A stretch of DNA of 64,000 nucleotides, from contig JAATGM010000051.1 in NCBI GenBank assembly GCA_015654675.1, forward strand, positions 248,001 to 312,000. The letters are read 5' to 3'. The notes below the pieces were generated by a model. The model saw only the letters and a program-made list of their open reading frames with translations, ran no database searches and was not told the origin of the DNA. The position numbers and the translations under genes were made by a program. The stretch comes from Planctomycetota bacterium. Lineage in GTDB: Bacteria > Planctomycetota > Phycisphaerae > UBA1845 > UTPLA1. Positions 34,938-42,986 of the stretch are shown here, one piece after another (position 1 is the stretch's first letter; every line of letters starts with the position of its first letter).

Positions 34938-35008
34938 TTGAGCTGCTCAATTGCTCGGTTGCCGTGATGGCGCTCGGTATCCAAGTCCAAGCGCTGAGCG
35001 CTTATGAT
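34938..35008. promoter_or_regulatory. Two short palindromes and a -10-like element before a membrane protein gene
   Basis: TTGAGC-T-GCTCAA (34938-34950) begins right after the uvrA stop, and AAGCGCT-G-AGCGCTT (34989-35003) lies just before a TATGAT hexamer (35003-35008). No convincing -35 box is at 17 nt. The next start codon is at 35021 without Shine-Dalgarno, so the message could be almost leaderless and the second palindrome an operator. Confidence 0.4.
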
Positions 35009-35020
35009 CAGTTTGTATAG

Positions 35021-35446
35021 ATGAAAAGTCCTGGACAAATAGGGCGGCGCGCTAATCTTAAGCGGTTGGCTGTTGCCGCGATGAGTTTCGCGGTGCCGGC
35101 CCTCTTCGTAGCATCGCTCGCTTCGAGCGTCCTGCGGCCGAGTCGCCCCATGTTTGCCGGCACGGTGCCGCTGGCGTTCGCGGGCGTGATCGCTACTCTA
35201 AACCTCTATCTCTCCTTTATTCGCCCGCGACTTTATTACCGACGCATACGTTCCATGGACGGGTATCGAAACGTCTCGGGCATTCCGATGGTAAGCTGGC
35301 TGGGCCTCATCGCCGCGCTCGTGGTCGGATGGGGTGCATCCGGCACCTCGCTGCTGGGATTACTGTTCTGCTTTCTAGACACAGGTGGACCCGTTTGGTT
35401 CGTGATTTGGACATGGCGCGACCGATCGCTCTGGGACAGTGGCTAG
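35021..35446 (+). CDS. Small integral membrane protein, unknown function
   Basis: 141 residues with four predicted transmembrane segments (about 14-38, 44-67, 88-107 and 108-132). A charged loop (RPRLYYRRIRSMDGYRNVSG) lies between the second and third, so it is probably cytoplasmic. No motif I recognise. The C-terminus is hydrophilic (RDRSLWDSG). It stands alone between uvrA and the sulfatase; the stop overlaps the start of a long frame that I do not consider part of the sulfatase gene. Confidence rests on coherent membrane topology and a clean start. Confidence 0.65.
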   Translation: MKSPGQIGRRANLKRLAVAAMSFAVPALFVASLASSVLRPSRPMFAGTVPLAFAGVIATLNLYLSFIRPRLYYRRIRSMDGYRNVSGIPMVSWLGLIAALVVGWGASGTSLLGLLFCFLDTGGPVWFVIWTWRDRSLWDSG

Positions 35447-35451
35447 CGACT

Positions 35452-35600
35452 TGCTATTCGGCCAGCCACCTCACCACCCCCAGTTGCAAACTGCGGATAA
35501 TCATTCCCCGCGGGCATTCATCCCAAACATCCGCCCGCTATTCGCATCAATCTGCGCAGTCAACATCGCCGCCGCAAGTTCGCGCACCGCGCCTTGTCAC
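35452..35600 (-). pseudogene. Remnant of a DUF4350-like gene (3' end only)
   Basis: Read on the minus strand the sequence encodes AAAMLTAQIDANSGRMFGMN and then, after two reading-frame shifts, GNDYPQFA, VVRWLAE and a stop. This matches the last 45 residues of the intact gene at 39270-40232 (AAMLTAQIDANSGRKFGMN, GNDDRDFA, VVRWLGA, stop). At the DNA level 35516-35573 agrees with 39330-39387 in 55 of 58 bases by hand alignment, two of the three differences being synonymous. Nothing of the 5' part is visible. It therefore looks like the decayed tail of a homologue in the same orientation as the intact copy. Confidence 0.72.
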
Positions 35601-35678
35601 AAATCGCCGATGCTAGCTAGACTAACCGTGCAGTTGCCGCCATCGATGTCGCCTATTTGTTCAAGGAAGAACCAAACT

Positions 35679-37829
35679 GTGACACCCAACGCTTTCAGTC
35701 GCCCCAGGACCCGCCTCCTCGCCTTCGCTTTGCTCGCCGTCGTCTGCCTCGGCAACTCGTGCAACGTCCCGCCTCCGCCCGGCCAGCCGCCCAACATCCT
35801 CTTCATCATTCTTGACGACGTCGGCATCGACCAGCTCGGCATCTTCAATCCCGCCGCGCCGAACCCGCCGTCCACGCCCAATATCAACGCCGTCGCCGCC
35901 GCCGGAGTGAAGTTCAACAACTGCTACATGATGCCCGAGTGCTCTCCGAGCCGCGTCTGCTTCTTCACCGGCCGCTGGCCGCTCCGCACCGGTGTGACCG
36001 CCGCCTTCACCGACGCCGACCTCGCCGCCGCCCAGTGTTCGCACTACGAATCCACGACGCCCCAGATTCTGCACAACGCCAACTACACCTCCGCGCTGGT
36101 CGGCAAATTCCACGTCGCCGGACCAACGAACAACCCCGACGGCTACGGCGCTCCCGCCGCGCTCGGATGGGACTACTACAACGGCATCATGCAGGGCGCG
36201 CCACCTTTCATCGACCCCTCGCTCGGCGGCCAGTACACGACCGACACGAAGAAATACTGCTGGGGTTTCCCCTTCAACGATCTGCGCGGCGCCGGTTGGT
36301 TCATGACGCCTCTGGGATCAGTCCGCTGCCGCGACAACTTCGGTCGCGGTTACACGGGTCAGGAAATCGCCTCACTTGGAGGCATCGCCGCCCTCAAATC
36401 CAACGGAGATTTTGCCGCGACCTGCGCCGAGGCCGCCACGCCCGCCGACTTCACCGTCAACAGCGGTTACAACGGCTACTACTCCATGCCCAACGTCATT
36501 AACGAGAACGGCCAGATCCGGCAATCGACCTCGCGCGGCTACGCAATCTCGCTCCAGACCGACGCCATGATCGACTGGATCAAGCGCCAGTCCTGCGGCA
36601 TCGGCCGGCCGGCCCCCTGGATGGCCACCATGAGCTACAGCGCCATCCACACGCCATATCAGCCGCCGCCCGCCGAGCTTTGGCCGGACGGTTTCGTCTG
36701 GCCCAGCGACGTGCCGATGAACGAGTCGACAAACTCTCAGACCATTCGCGTGGTCAGCAGTCTGATGGTCTCCGCCATGGACAAGGAGATCGGCCGCCTG
36801 CTCTGCTCGACCGGCCTCGCCACGCGCGGCCCCGACGGCCAGCTTCAGTACGACCCGCAGGCAAGCAACACCATGGTCGTGATCGTCGGTGACAATGGCA
36901 CCTATTACCCCAGCGTCGAGGCGCCTTACGATCCCCTCCGCTCCAAGGGCACTTGCTACCAGACCGGAACGCTGGCCCCGCTAATCGTCGCCGGCCCGCT
37001 CGTCGCGCAGCCCGGCCGCACCGTCCCGCACATGGTCAACGGCGCCGATCTCTTCCAGCTCTGGGGCGATATCGCCGGAGTCGATGTCCGCGCCGCCGTG
37101 CCCGCATCGCACGAACTCGACTGCCAGCCGATGCTGGCCTACCTCACCGACCCGAATCAGCCCGCCATCCGCCAGCGCAACTTCGAACAGGTCGGTAGCG
37201 GCGTGAAATCTCCCGCGACCCAGGAGCTGCTCGGGCCGTGCATCCTCAGCGTCGGCCCAGCTTACATCTGCACCGATCAGCTTTTTGACAGCGAGAGTCT
37301 CTGCACGGCCGAGGGTGGCAAGTGGTATGGCCCGACCTCCGGCGCGCCGGCTCAGTATGCCACGTGCTGCGACGTGCCGACCGACCTCTATCCCGGAATG
37401 ACCATCGAGCCGATATCGTCGATGGCGATCCGAAATCATCGGTACAAGCTCATCCAGTTCGATCGCGAGTCGTGCGATACCCACGGCAAATACGAGTTCT
37501 ACGACCTCTCGCAGGGTCTCGACACGGCCGACATGAATCTGCTCGAGTGTTGCATGCCGCTCAACTCCGACCAGCAGGCCAACTACGACGCGCTGCTCGA
37601 CGAGATGAACCAGCTCGTCGCCTCGGAGCCGGCGTGCTACGCCGACGGCAACCTCGACAAACAGATCAATCAGGCCGACATCGATGGCGTGAACACCTAC
37701 ATGGGCCAGGAAAGCTGGTTCGACGTCAACCACGACGGCTACACCGACCAGAACGACCTCGACTGCATCACCGCGAACCAGGGCGCAGACTGCCTCGCCG
37801 GAAACTCCGGGTCGCAGTGCTCGCCCTGA
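35679..37829 (+). CDS. Secreted sulfatase with C-terminal dockerin-like repeat
   Basis: 716 residues from GTG 35679, chosen because AAGGAAGA lies about 9 nt upstream and the signal sequence (RLLAFALLAVVCLGNSC) starts there; Cys28 may be lipidated, though the lipobox is weak. The alkaline-phosphatase-fold sulfatase core has metal-binding ILDDVG (D46-D47) and the formylglycine motif CSPSR (C88), which needs a sulfatase-modifying enzyme not seen in the window. Another metal site is VIVGDNGTYY. After about residue 640 comes a dockerin/EF-hand-like pair, ADGNLDKQINQADIDG and DVNHDGYTDQNDLDCI. Substrate probably a sulfated polysaccharide. The longer upstream frame crosses the pseudogene remnant and is noncoding. 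Confidence 0.87.
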   Translation: MTPNAFSRPRTRLLAFALLAVVCLGNSCNVPPPPGQPPNILFIILDDVGIDQLGIFNPAAPNPPSTPNINAVAAAGVKFNNCYMMPECSPSRVCFFTGRWPLRTGVTAAFTDADLAAAQCSHYESTTPQILHNANYTSALVGKFHVAGPTNNPDGYGAPAALGWDYYNGIMQGAPPFIDPSLGGQYTTDTKKYCWGFPFNDLRGAGWFMTPLGSVRCRDNFGRGYTGQEIASLGGIAALKSNGDFAATCAEAATPADFTVNSGYNGYYSMPNVINENGQIRQSTSRGYAISLQTDAMIDWIKRQSCGIGRPAPWMATMSYSAIHTPYQPPPAELWPDGFVWPSDVPMNESTNSQTIRVVSSLMVSAMDKEIGRLLCSTGLATRGPDGQLQYDPQASNTMVVIVGDNGTYYPSVEAPYDPLRSKGTCYQTGTLAPLIVAGPLVAQPGRTVPHMVNGADLFQLWGDIAGVDVRAAVPASHELDCQPMLAYLTDPNQPAIRQRNFEQVGSGVKSPATQELLGPCILSVGPAYICTDQLFDSESLCTAEGGKWYGPTSGAPAQYATCCDVPTDLYPGMTIEPISSMAIRNHRYKLIQFDRESCDTHGKYEFYDLSQGLDTADMNLLECCMPLNSDQQANYDALLDEMNQLVASEPACYADGNLDKQINQADIDGVNTYMGQESWFDVNHDGYTDQNDLDCITANQGADCLAGNSGSQCSP

Positions 37830-37862
37830 TCGGCGCAGCGGGTCGGACCGCCGAGTTCTCGC

Positions 37863-38894
37863 TTACGATCGAGTGGGCTGCACCACTAGCACCATGAACG
37901 TCCCCGGCTTTGGCTTCGGCCGGCCGCGCTCATCTTTGTCTTGCCCAAGCTCTGCCGTCGGCAGATAGATCAGGTGCGTCTTCGGATCGACATCCATCGT
38001 CTTCGCCCCCGGCCGCGTCTGAAGCGTCTGCACCACCGTGAACTTCCCCGGCGAGGTCTCGCGCGCCGCCGTCAGCGTCCCATCGCGGCAACTTGCCAGC
38101 GCATAGCCGTTGTCAAATCGCACCGCATCGCAGCCCTGCCCGATTGGCACATCCGCGAGCACCTTCCCGTCATCCGCGTTCATGACCAGCAGCTTGGCGG
38201 GATTCCGGCAGCCCACAAACAACCGCCGCTTCTCGCGATCCATCGCCATGCCGACCGGCGCCCCGCCCGGGGCCGTCGGCCAGCGGTTCACCACTTTCAT
38301 CATCTTCGTATCCACGACCACCACCTGGTCCTTGTCCTCCAGGTTCACGAAGACTTTTCCCTTGCCATCGGCGACCAGCGCCTCCGGCTTGCCGCCCAGC
38401 GCCACGGGCGCATCGGCTTTGCCGGTCTTCGGGTCGACGTCCGGCGATATCGGCACAACCGCCGCCGCATCGCCGCACGACACCAGCACCTTGCCGCTGG
38501 CCGGGTCAAAAATGATCGCATCGGCGTCGTCGGCTGCTTTCACCGTGCCCAGTGCCTTGTTTGTCTTCAGGTCAAAGATCGTGACCGAGCCATCCTTCCC
38601 ATCCGATATGAACCCGCGCCCAACGCTCGGCACCAGCGCCACGCCATGATTCCGCTGTTGCCCCGGCAGATCGGCCACCACTTTGCCGGTCGTGGCGTCG
38701 AGCACCATCGTATGCGTCGTCCGCGGCACATAGAGCAGATGGCGCTCCGGGTCCACGGTGATGTAATCCCACCCGCCCTCGCCGCCGACTTGCAGTGTCA
38801 TCGCAACCTGAAAAGCCCCAGCCGCCGAAGCCCCCGGCTCCGCCTGCGCGAGCGAAGCAGCAAACATGGCGACCCAGATTACGTTCGTACCCAT
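37863..38894 (-). CDS. YncE-like beta-propeller protein, exported
   Basis: 343 residues; AAGGAG precedes the ATG. Short signal peptide (TNVIWVAMFAASLAQAEPGA). Repeated blades follow the YVTN/NHL-like pattern: YITVDPERHLLYVP, VALVPSVGRGFISDGKDGSV, IIFDPASGKVLVSCGDA, ALVADGKGKVFVNLEDKD, GMAMDREKRRLFVGCRNP and MDVDPKTHLIYLPTAE, giving a seven-bladed propeller. Such proteins are periplasmic and bind DNA, metals or partner proteins; no enzyme activity is evident. It is convergent with the sulfatase (33-nt gap). Confidence 0.9.
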   Translation of the reverse strand: MGTNVIWVAMFAASLAQAEPGASAAGAFQVAMTLQVGGEGGWDYITVDPERHLLYVPRTTHTMVLDATTGKVVADLPGQQRNHGVALVPSVGRGFISDGKDGSVTIFDLKTNKALGTVKAADDADAIIFDPASGKVLVSCGDAAAVVPISPDVDPKTGKADAPVALGGKPEALVADGKGKVFVNLEDKDQVVVVDTKMMKVVNRWPTAPGGAPVGMAMDREKRRLFVGCRNPAKLLVMNADDGKVLADVPIGQGCDAVRFDNGYALASCRDGTLTAARETSPGKFTVVQTLQTRPGAKTMDVDPKTHLIYLPTAELGQDKDERGRPKPKPGTFMVLVVQPTRS

Positions 38895-39269
38895 GGCGTT
38901 CTCCTTCGATGTCGATGTTCGGAAATCTTGATGAGTCGACTATGCTCACCAGCCCCGGCGCATGCAACGCAATTTGAGTTCTGAGTGACGCGAACGCCTC
39001 GATTCTTTCGTGAAAGCCCGCCCCCGCGACCCTGCAACATTTGCCGAATTAGAGCCACAAACGGCCAAACTGGAGCATTTCGGCTCACGGCACTAAGACG
39101 CAAAGCGCTGACATGACAAATGCGTAACCCGGGCGCTCATCGCGAGATTGACCCGCGGTCAACAGGTTCTTGGCGTTTTCGGAATTGCAATTGCTAATTG
39201 ACGCCGAACTTCGCTGGAGATGGTGAGGTGTGTTTCGTGACGCCGCGGGTCGCGCCGCGTCGCCGTTTT
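38895..39269. other. Intergenic region of about 375 bp
   Basis: No gene supported. A 15-bp palindrome TTGACC-CGC-GGTCAA (39148-39162) and a GCAATTGC motif just after 39180 are operator-like. The region lies upstream of the minus-strand YncE-like gene and downstream of the DUF4350 gene. No terminator with a T-run is visible. Confidence 0.5.
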
Positions 39270-40232
39270 TCACGCTCCCAACCAGCGCACCACATTCAGC
39301 GCAAAATCCCGATCATCATTCCCACCGGTATTCATCCCAAACTTCCGCCCGCTGTTCGCATCAATCTGCGCCGTCAACATCGCCGCCTCGCCCAGCACCA
39401 CCACGCGCCCCTTCCCGAACTGCAGCGCCAGCCCCTGCGATCGCCCGCCGGCCGGCAGGTCATCTGTTTGAAACGTGGTCTTCCGCACGCCGTTTTTTTC
39501 CTCGGTCGCGGATGCCTTCGGCACCCGATCCACCGCCGTCTCCACCAGCGTCATCAAAGACACTGACCCCGCCGGCCCGCGCAGCGACTGCCCCGTAAAC
39601 GTCTCAACCACGTTCACGCCACGCGTAATCGCGTGCTCACCCAGCAACCCATTCGCCCGCGAAAACAAAAGCTGCCCCGGATCGCCTGAGCCCGCCCGCG
39701 CGTGCGCCTCGTCATCCGTCCACCCGCCGCTCATCTCCACCCCAAACTCGCTCGCCAGTTTCGCCGCCGCCTCGCCATACGGATGATGGTCCGCCACCAG
39801 CAGCAGCGACCCGCCGCCCTCCACCCACGCCCGGATCGCAGCGCACTCCGCCGAATCAAACGGCGATGCCGTCCGCTGATCGCCATCCCCGGGCCCGCAC
39901 CCATTTACGACTACCAGAATGTCGCACTCCCCAAGCGCCGCCGCATCAAAAGCCGACCGATGCGTCGAAACCCGGCACCCGTCCGACTCAATCAGCTTGC
40001 AGAAAGGCCCAAATCGCCCGCGCGGCGTGTGCGCATTGCGATGCCCCACGTCGAACAACACCCGCGGATGCCGCTGCAAGAGCTGCGGCGACTGAACGGT
40101 GGTGTCATATCCCGAATCCGCCCCCGGCTCGCTGAAAAACGTCCAAACCACCACCCCGGCCGTCGCCCCAATAATGACCAGTCCCGCCACACCCATGATC
40201 ACCCAACGTCGCCTGCGCATACGATCTCCCAC
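39270..40232 (-). CDS. DUF4350-like membrane-anchored protein
   Basis: 320 residues (a second ATG at 40220 is equally good). One N-terminal transmembrane helix (about 10-32, WVIMGVAGLVIIGATAGVVV); the rest is extracytoplasmic. The fold looks like a GATase1/ThuA-like domain: RVLFDVGHRNAHTPRGRF, ECDILVVVNGCGPG, AIRAWVEGGGSLLLVADHHP, and GKGRVVVLGEAAMLTAQI near the end. This is the arrangement of DUF4350 proteins, often tied to secretion or surface genes. Function unknown. The last 45 codons have a decayed second copy at 35452-35600 in the same orientation. Confidence 0.82.
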   Translation of the reverse strand: MGDRMRRRRWVIMGVAGLVIIGATAGVVVWTFFSEPGADSGYDTTVQSPQLLQRHPRVLFDVGHRNAHTPRGRFGPFCKLIESDGCRVSTHRSAFDAAALGECDILVVVNGCGPGDGDQRTASPFDSAECAAIRAWVEGGGSLLLVADHHPYGEAAAKLASEFGVEMSGGWTDDEAHARAGSGDPGQLLFSRANGLLGEHAITRGVNVVETFTGQSLRGPAGSVSLMTLVETAVDRVPKASATEEKNGVRKTTFQTDDLPAGGRSQGLALQFGKGRVVVLGEAAMLTAQIDANSGRKFGMNTGGNDDRDFALNVVRWLGA

Positions 40233-40782
40233 GCCCCGCCAGAGGCCAAATCATCCAATGCCGCCAACGATTCGTCGCCTAGGTATTGGCGTCAGGCGGT
40301 CGGTTATTCGAGTGGGGAGCAAGACCGAACGGCCAATTAAGGAATTTTGAAAAAGGACGTTGCCAATATTGAACAGATACCTAACATCGTAGAATCGTCC
40401 CGTTCGGCCAGTCCGGGCGGCGTCTGGTCAGATTGCGCGCAAAACCGGTAGGGCGGTCAGCGCCAAGTCCGCGCTTCGCCGGCGACGGGTAAGCGCGCGT
40501 GCGATTGAGCTCGGTAGGGGGGTAGACAGGCATGCACATTTCCGATTTCCGACATCCAATATCGTCCCACGAATCCCACGGGAATGCGCAACCCCCACGG
40601 GCAAAGTGCCTTACAACCCGCCTCCGCCCCGCGTCCCGCGCCGTCTCTAAAATCTCAACCCGTCCGCTGCGTGGCCCGCCCTCGCCCGGCGGCCTCCCAA
40701 TCCGCACATTTCTCGGAAGATTTAGCGGCCCCACCGATATTCTCCCGAGTATGGTACCTTTCCTCCAAAGGAGTCCTACGCC
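40233..40782. other. Intergenic region of about 550 bp
   Basis: The longest gene-free stretch in the window. Short frames on both strands (for example minus 40381-40734) are Arg/Pro-rich and carry no recognisable domain. The right end carries the ribosome binding site AAAGGAG (40767-40773) of the lipoprotein gene. The left 100 bases are AT-richer (40290-40390) than the surroundings and may hold the promoter of the DUF4350 gene. I see no RNA gene or repeat. Confidence 0.55.
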
Positions 40783-41400
40783 GTGAAACCCATCAGGACC
40801 GCAGCCCTTAGCTTTTTGGCACTCACCGCCCTGACACTGCCCATCGGCTGCGCCGACAATTCGCTGCCGGGGTCGCTTCAGGTGCTCTGGCCCGATGGTT
40901 CCGGCTTTGATGCGCCGCTCGGTAGCGGGGCTCCTTCGCTCGCGAACTCGACCTGGGACATTTTCCCCGGCCCGATCCTTGGACCAGTCCCAATTGCCAT
41001 CGCGCGGGTCTCATTCGGCGAGGCCGGGCAGGTTGTCAGCTTTGAGGCCGCACCCGACTTCGTGGGAAGCATTCCGACCGACCTTCCGGGCTTTACCACC
41101 ACGCTGCAAGCCGACGGCGTGCCGCATGACCTGGTCCCGGGCGTTTCCTACATCGGCGGGGCTTATGGCGGACAGACCGGCGCGAATCTCGCGATCACGG
41201 CGTTCTTCCGATACTCAGCCGGCCCGGTCACGGTGGCCGAGGTGACACTGGCCATTGCGGGCGCGGAAGGCAGCGACCGAATCGACGGTACGTTCGGCTT
41301 TCACGTGACGCTAGAGGGCCCGGCCGCGGACTTTCTACCCGGCGTTGGAACAGGGCCGCAGGCGACGGAGCTGCCGATCATTCTCAAACCGGCCCCGTAG
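40783..41400 (+). CDS. Probable secreted lipoprotein, unknown function
   Basis: 205 residues from GTG 40783; AAAGGAG ends 9 nt upstream and decides the start. The signal sequence MKPIRTAALSFLALTALTLP leads to IGC, so Cys23 is a likely but not ideal lipobox. The mature part is beta-rich and Gly/Pro-rich without recognised domain (FGEAGQVVSFEAAPDFVGSI, VSYIGGAYGGQTGANLAITA). Codon use is normal. No neighbour is obviously linked. Confidence 0.75.
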   Translation: MKPIRTAALSFLALTALTLPIGCADNSLPGSLQVLWPDGSGFDAPLGSGAPSLANSTWDIFPGPILGPVPIAIARVSFGEAGQVVSFEAAPDFVGSIPTDLPGFTTTLQADGVPHDLVPGVSYIGGAYGGQTGANLAITAFFRYSAGPVTVAEVTLAIAGAEGSDRIDGTFGFHVTLEGPAADFLPGVGTGPQATELPIILKPAP

Positions 41401-41730
41401 GCGGCGCATCGGCAAGTCGGCGACCGGCAGTCCTTCGGCAAACAATTCACAGGCCGCAACGCGGGTTCAATTCGGTTTGGTTGGCTCAAGTAATACTTCT
41501 CGGACGCTGCCGATTTCACTCGCGCGGCGGGTTTCGTTCGGCTTTGGGGCGCGATTTTTACATCGCCGGACGCTTTCAACCGCGGCAGAAACCGGGCGTG
41601 GCAAACGGCCATCCAATGCGTTAAGCTCGATCGTTTCGTATCGGGTCCGGCAGCCGGCCGGCCGACGCGGTTCGACGCGCAAGCTTGTCGAACTGGACCG
41701 AGGGAAGTCCGAAGCTGGAGTATTCGCCGA
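41401..41730. other. Intergenic region of about 330 bp
   Basis: No gene supported. The frames crossing it on both strands are short and Arg/Ser-rich. It must hold the promoter of the PLP enzyme gene, but no clear -35/-10 pair stands out. No terminator after the lipoprotein gene. Confidence 0.5.
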
Positions 41731-42969
41731 ATGTCAGCCGCCGAACGAAAGGCCGCCGAAATCGCCCGAGCGCACCGATTCCTCAAGCCCCTGCTGGATC
41801 GCGGCCGTGGGCTCGAAGTCCTGTTTCAGTCGGGTTCGCCGCGGATCGGTTCGCGCACGCTCGCGATCGACGGCAGTGATTTTATTGACTTCGCTACAAC
41901 GAGTTACCTCGGGCTTGATTCGGACCCGGCGGTGGTTCAGGCATGTGTCAACGCGCTGCGATCCGGCGGACTGCATCGCTACATCTCGCGAGCGTTTTTC
42001 TCGGCTGCCGAGTACCGCGAATTGGAGTCCCGGCTCGCACGCGTGACAGGTCTGCCCGCGGCCATCGTATTTCCCAGCGCGACGGCGCTGCATCAGGCGC
42101 TGCTCCCGTTGTTGGCTCGCAAGGGCACGCTGGTCGTCGCCGACGACCAGGTGCACCATTCGATGCATGAAGCCCTCAAGGCGTGTGATGGCGCAGAGAT
42201 CCACTATACCACGCACAACGACCTTGCGGCCATGGCCGATCTTCTATCGCGAAAGGAGCCGGGTTCTCCATCGCTGATTCTGGCCGACGGGGTTTACAGT
42301 CTGTCCGGCGAGGTGGCTCCGGTCGAAAAGCTCTACGACCTGGCTGTCCGCACGGAATCGCTGCTGTACCTCGACGATTCGCACGGTTTCGGTGTTTTTG
42401 GACGCCGAGGTGAAGGCGTCCCGGCCCGGCTCGGCCCGGTTCGCGACAACCTGATCTACGTTGGCAGTCTCTCAAAGGCACTCGGCTGTTACGGCGCCTT
42501 CGCGGGCACGACCGCCACACTCGGCGCCGCCATTCGCGATTTTGCCGGCGGCCTGCTCTTCAGCGGCCCGCTGCCGATCACGCTGCTGGCCGGCGCCGTT
42601 GCCGCCGCCGATGTATTGCTTTCGCCGCGCCTTTCGGAATTGCACGACCGACTCTGGCGGAATCAGGCCCGCGCGATCGGGGCCCTGCGCGAGGCGGGCT
42701 TCGAGCCGATGGCGACAGACAGCGCCGTGGTATGCGTGGACTTCAATAGCTTGGCCGGGATTTCACAGGTGATCGACACGCTGCGCGAGAACGGAATCCT
42801 GATGAGCGCGGTTTCATTCCCGGCCGTGCCGCGCGGCCACTATCGACTGCGCTTCTCGATTTCGTCCAGCCACAGCGACGAAGACATGCAGCGCCTGGCC
42901 GATGGATTGCAGCAGGCCCGCGCCGGCGCGCGATCCCGCGCCGAATGGTCGGGCGTTGCCGTTCCCTGA
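41731..42969 (+). CDS. PLP-dependent alpha-oxoamine synthase family enzyme (BioF/KBL/SPT/CqsA-like)
   Basis: 412 residues, usual family length. The family landmarks are FIDFATTSYLGLDSDPAVVQ, the HHSMHEALKACDGAEI region, DGVYSLSGEVAPV, the DDSHGFGVFGRRGEG motif, and the PLP-lysine segment YVGSLSKALGCYGAF. These enzymes condense an amino acid with an acyl-CoA (biotin, sphingolipid, autoinducer or glycine metabolism). Some otherwise conserved positions differ (for example IVFPSATALHQALL and SGPLPITLLAG), so the substrate cannot be assigned. No biotin or sphingolipid genes are adjacent. The neighbouring pnt genes run convergently. Confidence 0.85.
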   Translation: MSAAERKAAEIARAHRFLKPLLDRGRGLEVLFQSGSPRIGSRTLAIDGSDFIDFATTSYLGLDSDPAVVQACVNALRSGGLHRYISRAFFSAAEYRELESRLARVTGLPAAIVFPSATALHQALLPLLARKGTLVVADDQVHHSMHEALKACDGAEIHYTTHNDLAAMADLLSRKEPGSPSLILADGVYSLSGEVAPVEKLYDLAVRTESLLYLDDSHGFGVFGRRGEGVPARLGPVRDNLIYVGSLSKALGCYGAFAGTTATLGAAIRDFAGGLLFSGPLPITLLAGAVAAADVLLSPRLSELHDRLWRNQARAIGALREAGFEPMATDSAVVCVDFNSLAGISQVIDTLRENGILMSAVSFPAVPRGHYRLRFSISSSHSDEDMQRLADGLQQARAGARSRAEWSGVAVP

Positions 42970-42986
42970 ACCGCCGCTCGCGTGGA

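Noticed and set aside
35439-35678. N-terminal extension of the sulfatase frame to 35439
   Set aside because: It runs through the remnant of a DUF4350 gene, and a strong Shine-Dalgarno with a signal peptide marks GTG 35679.
40381-40734. Small minus-strand frame of 117 codons in the 550-bp gap
   Set aside because: Arg/Pro-rich, no start signal, no recognisable fold.
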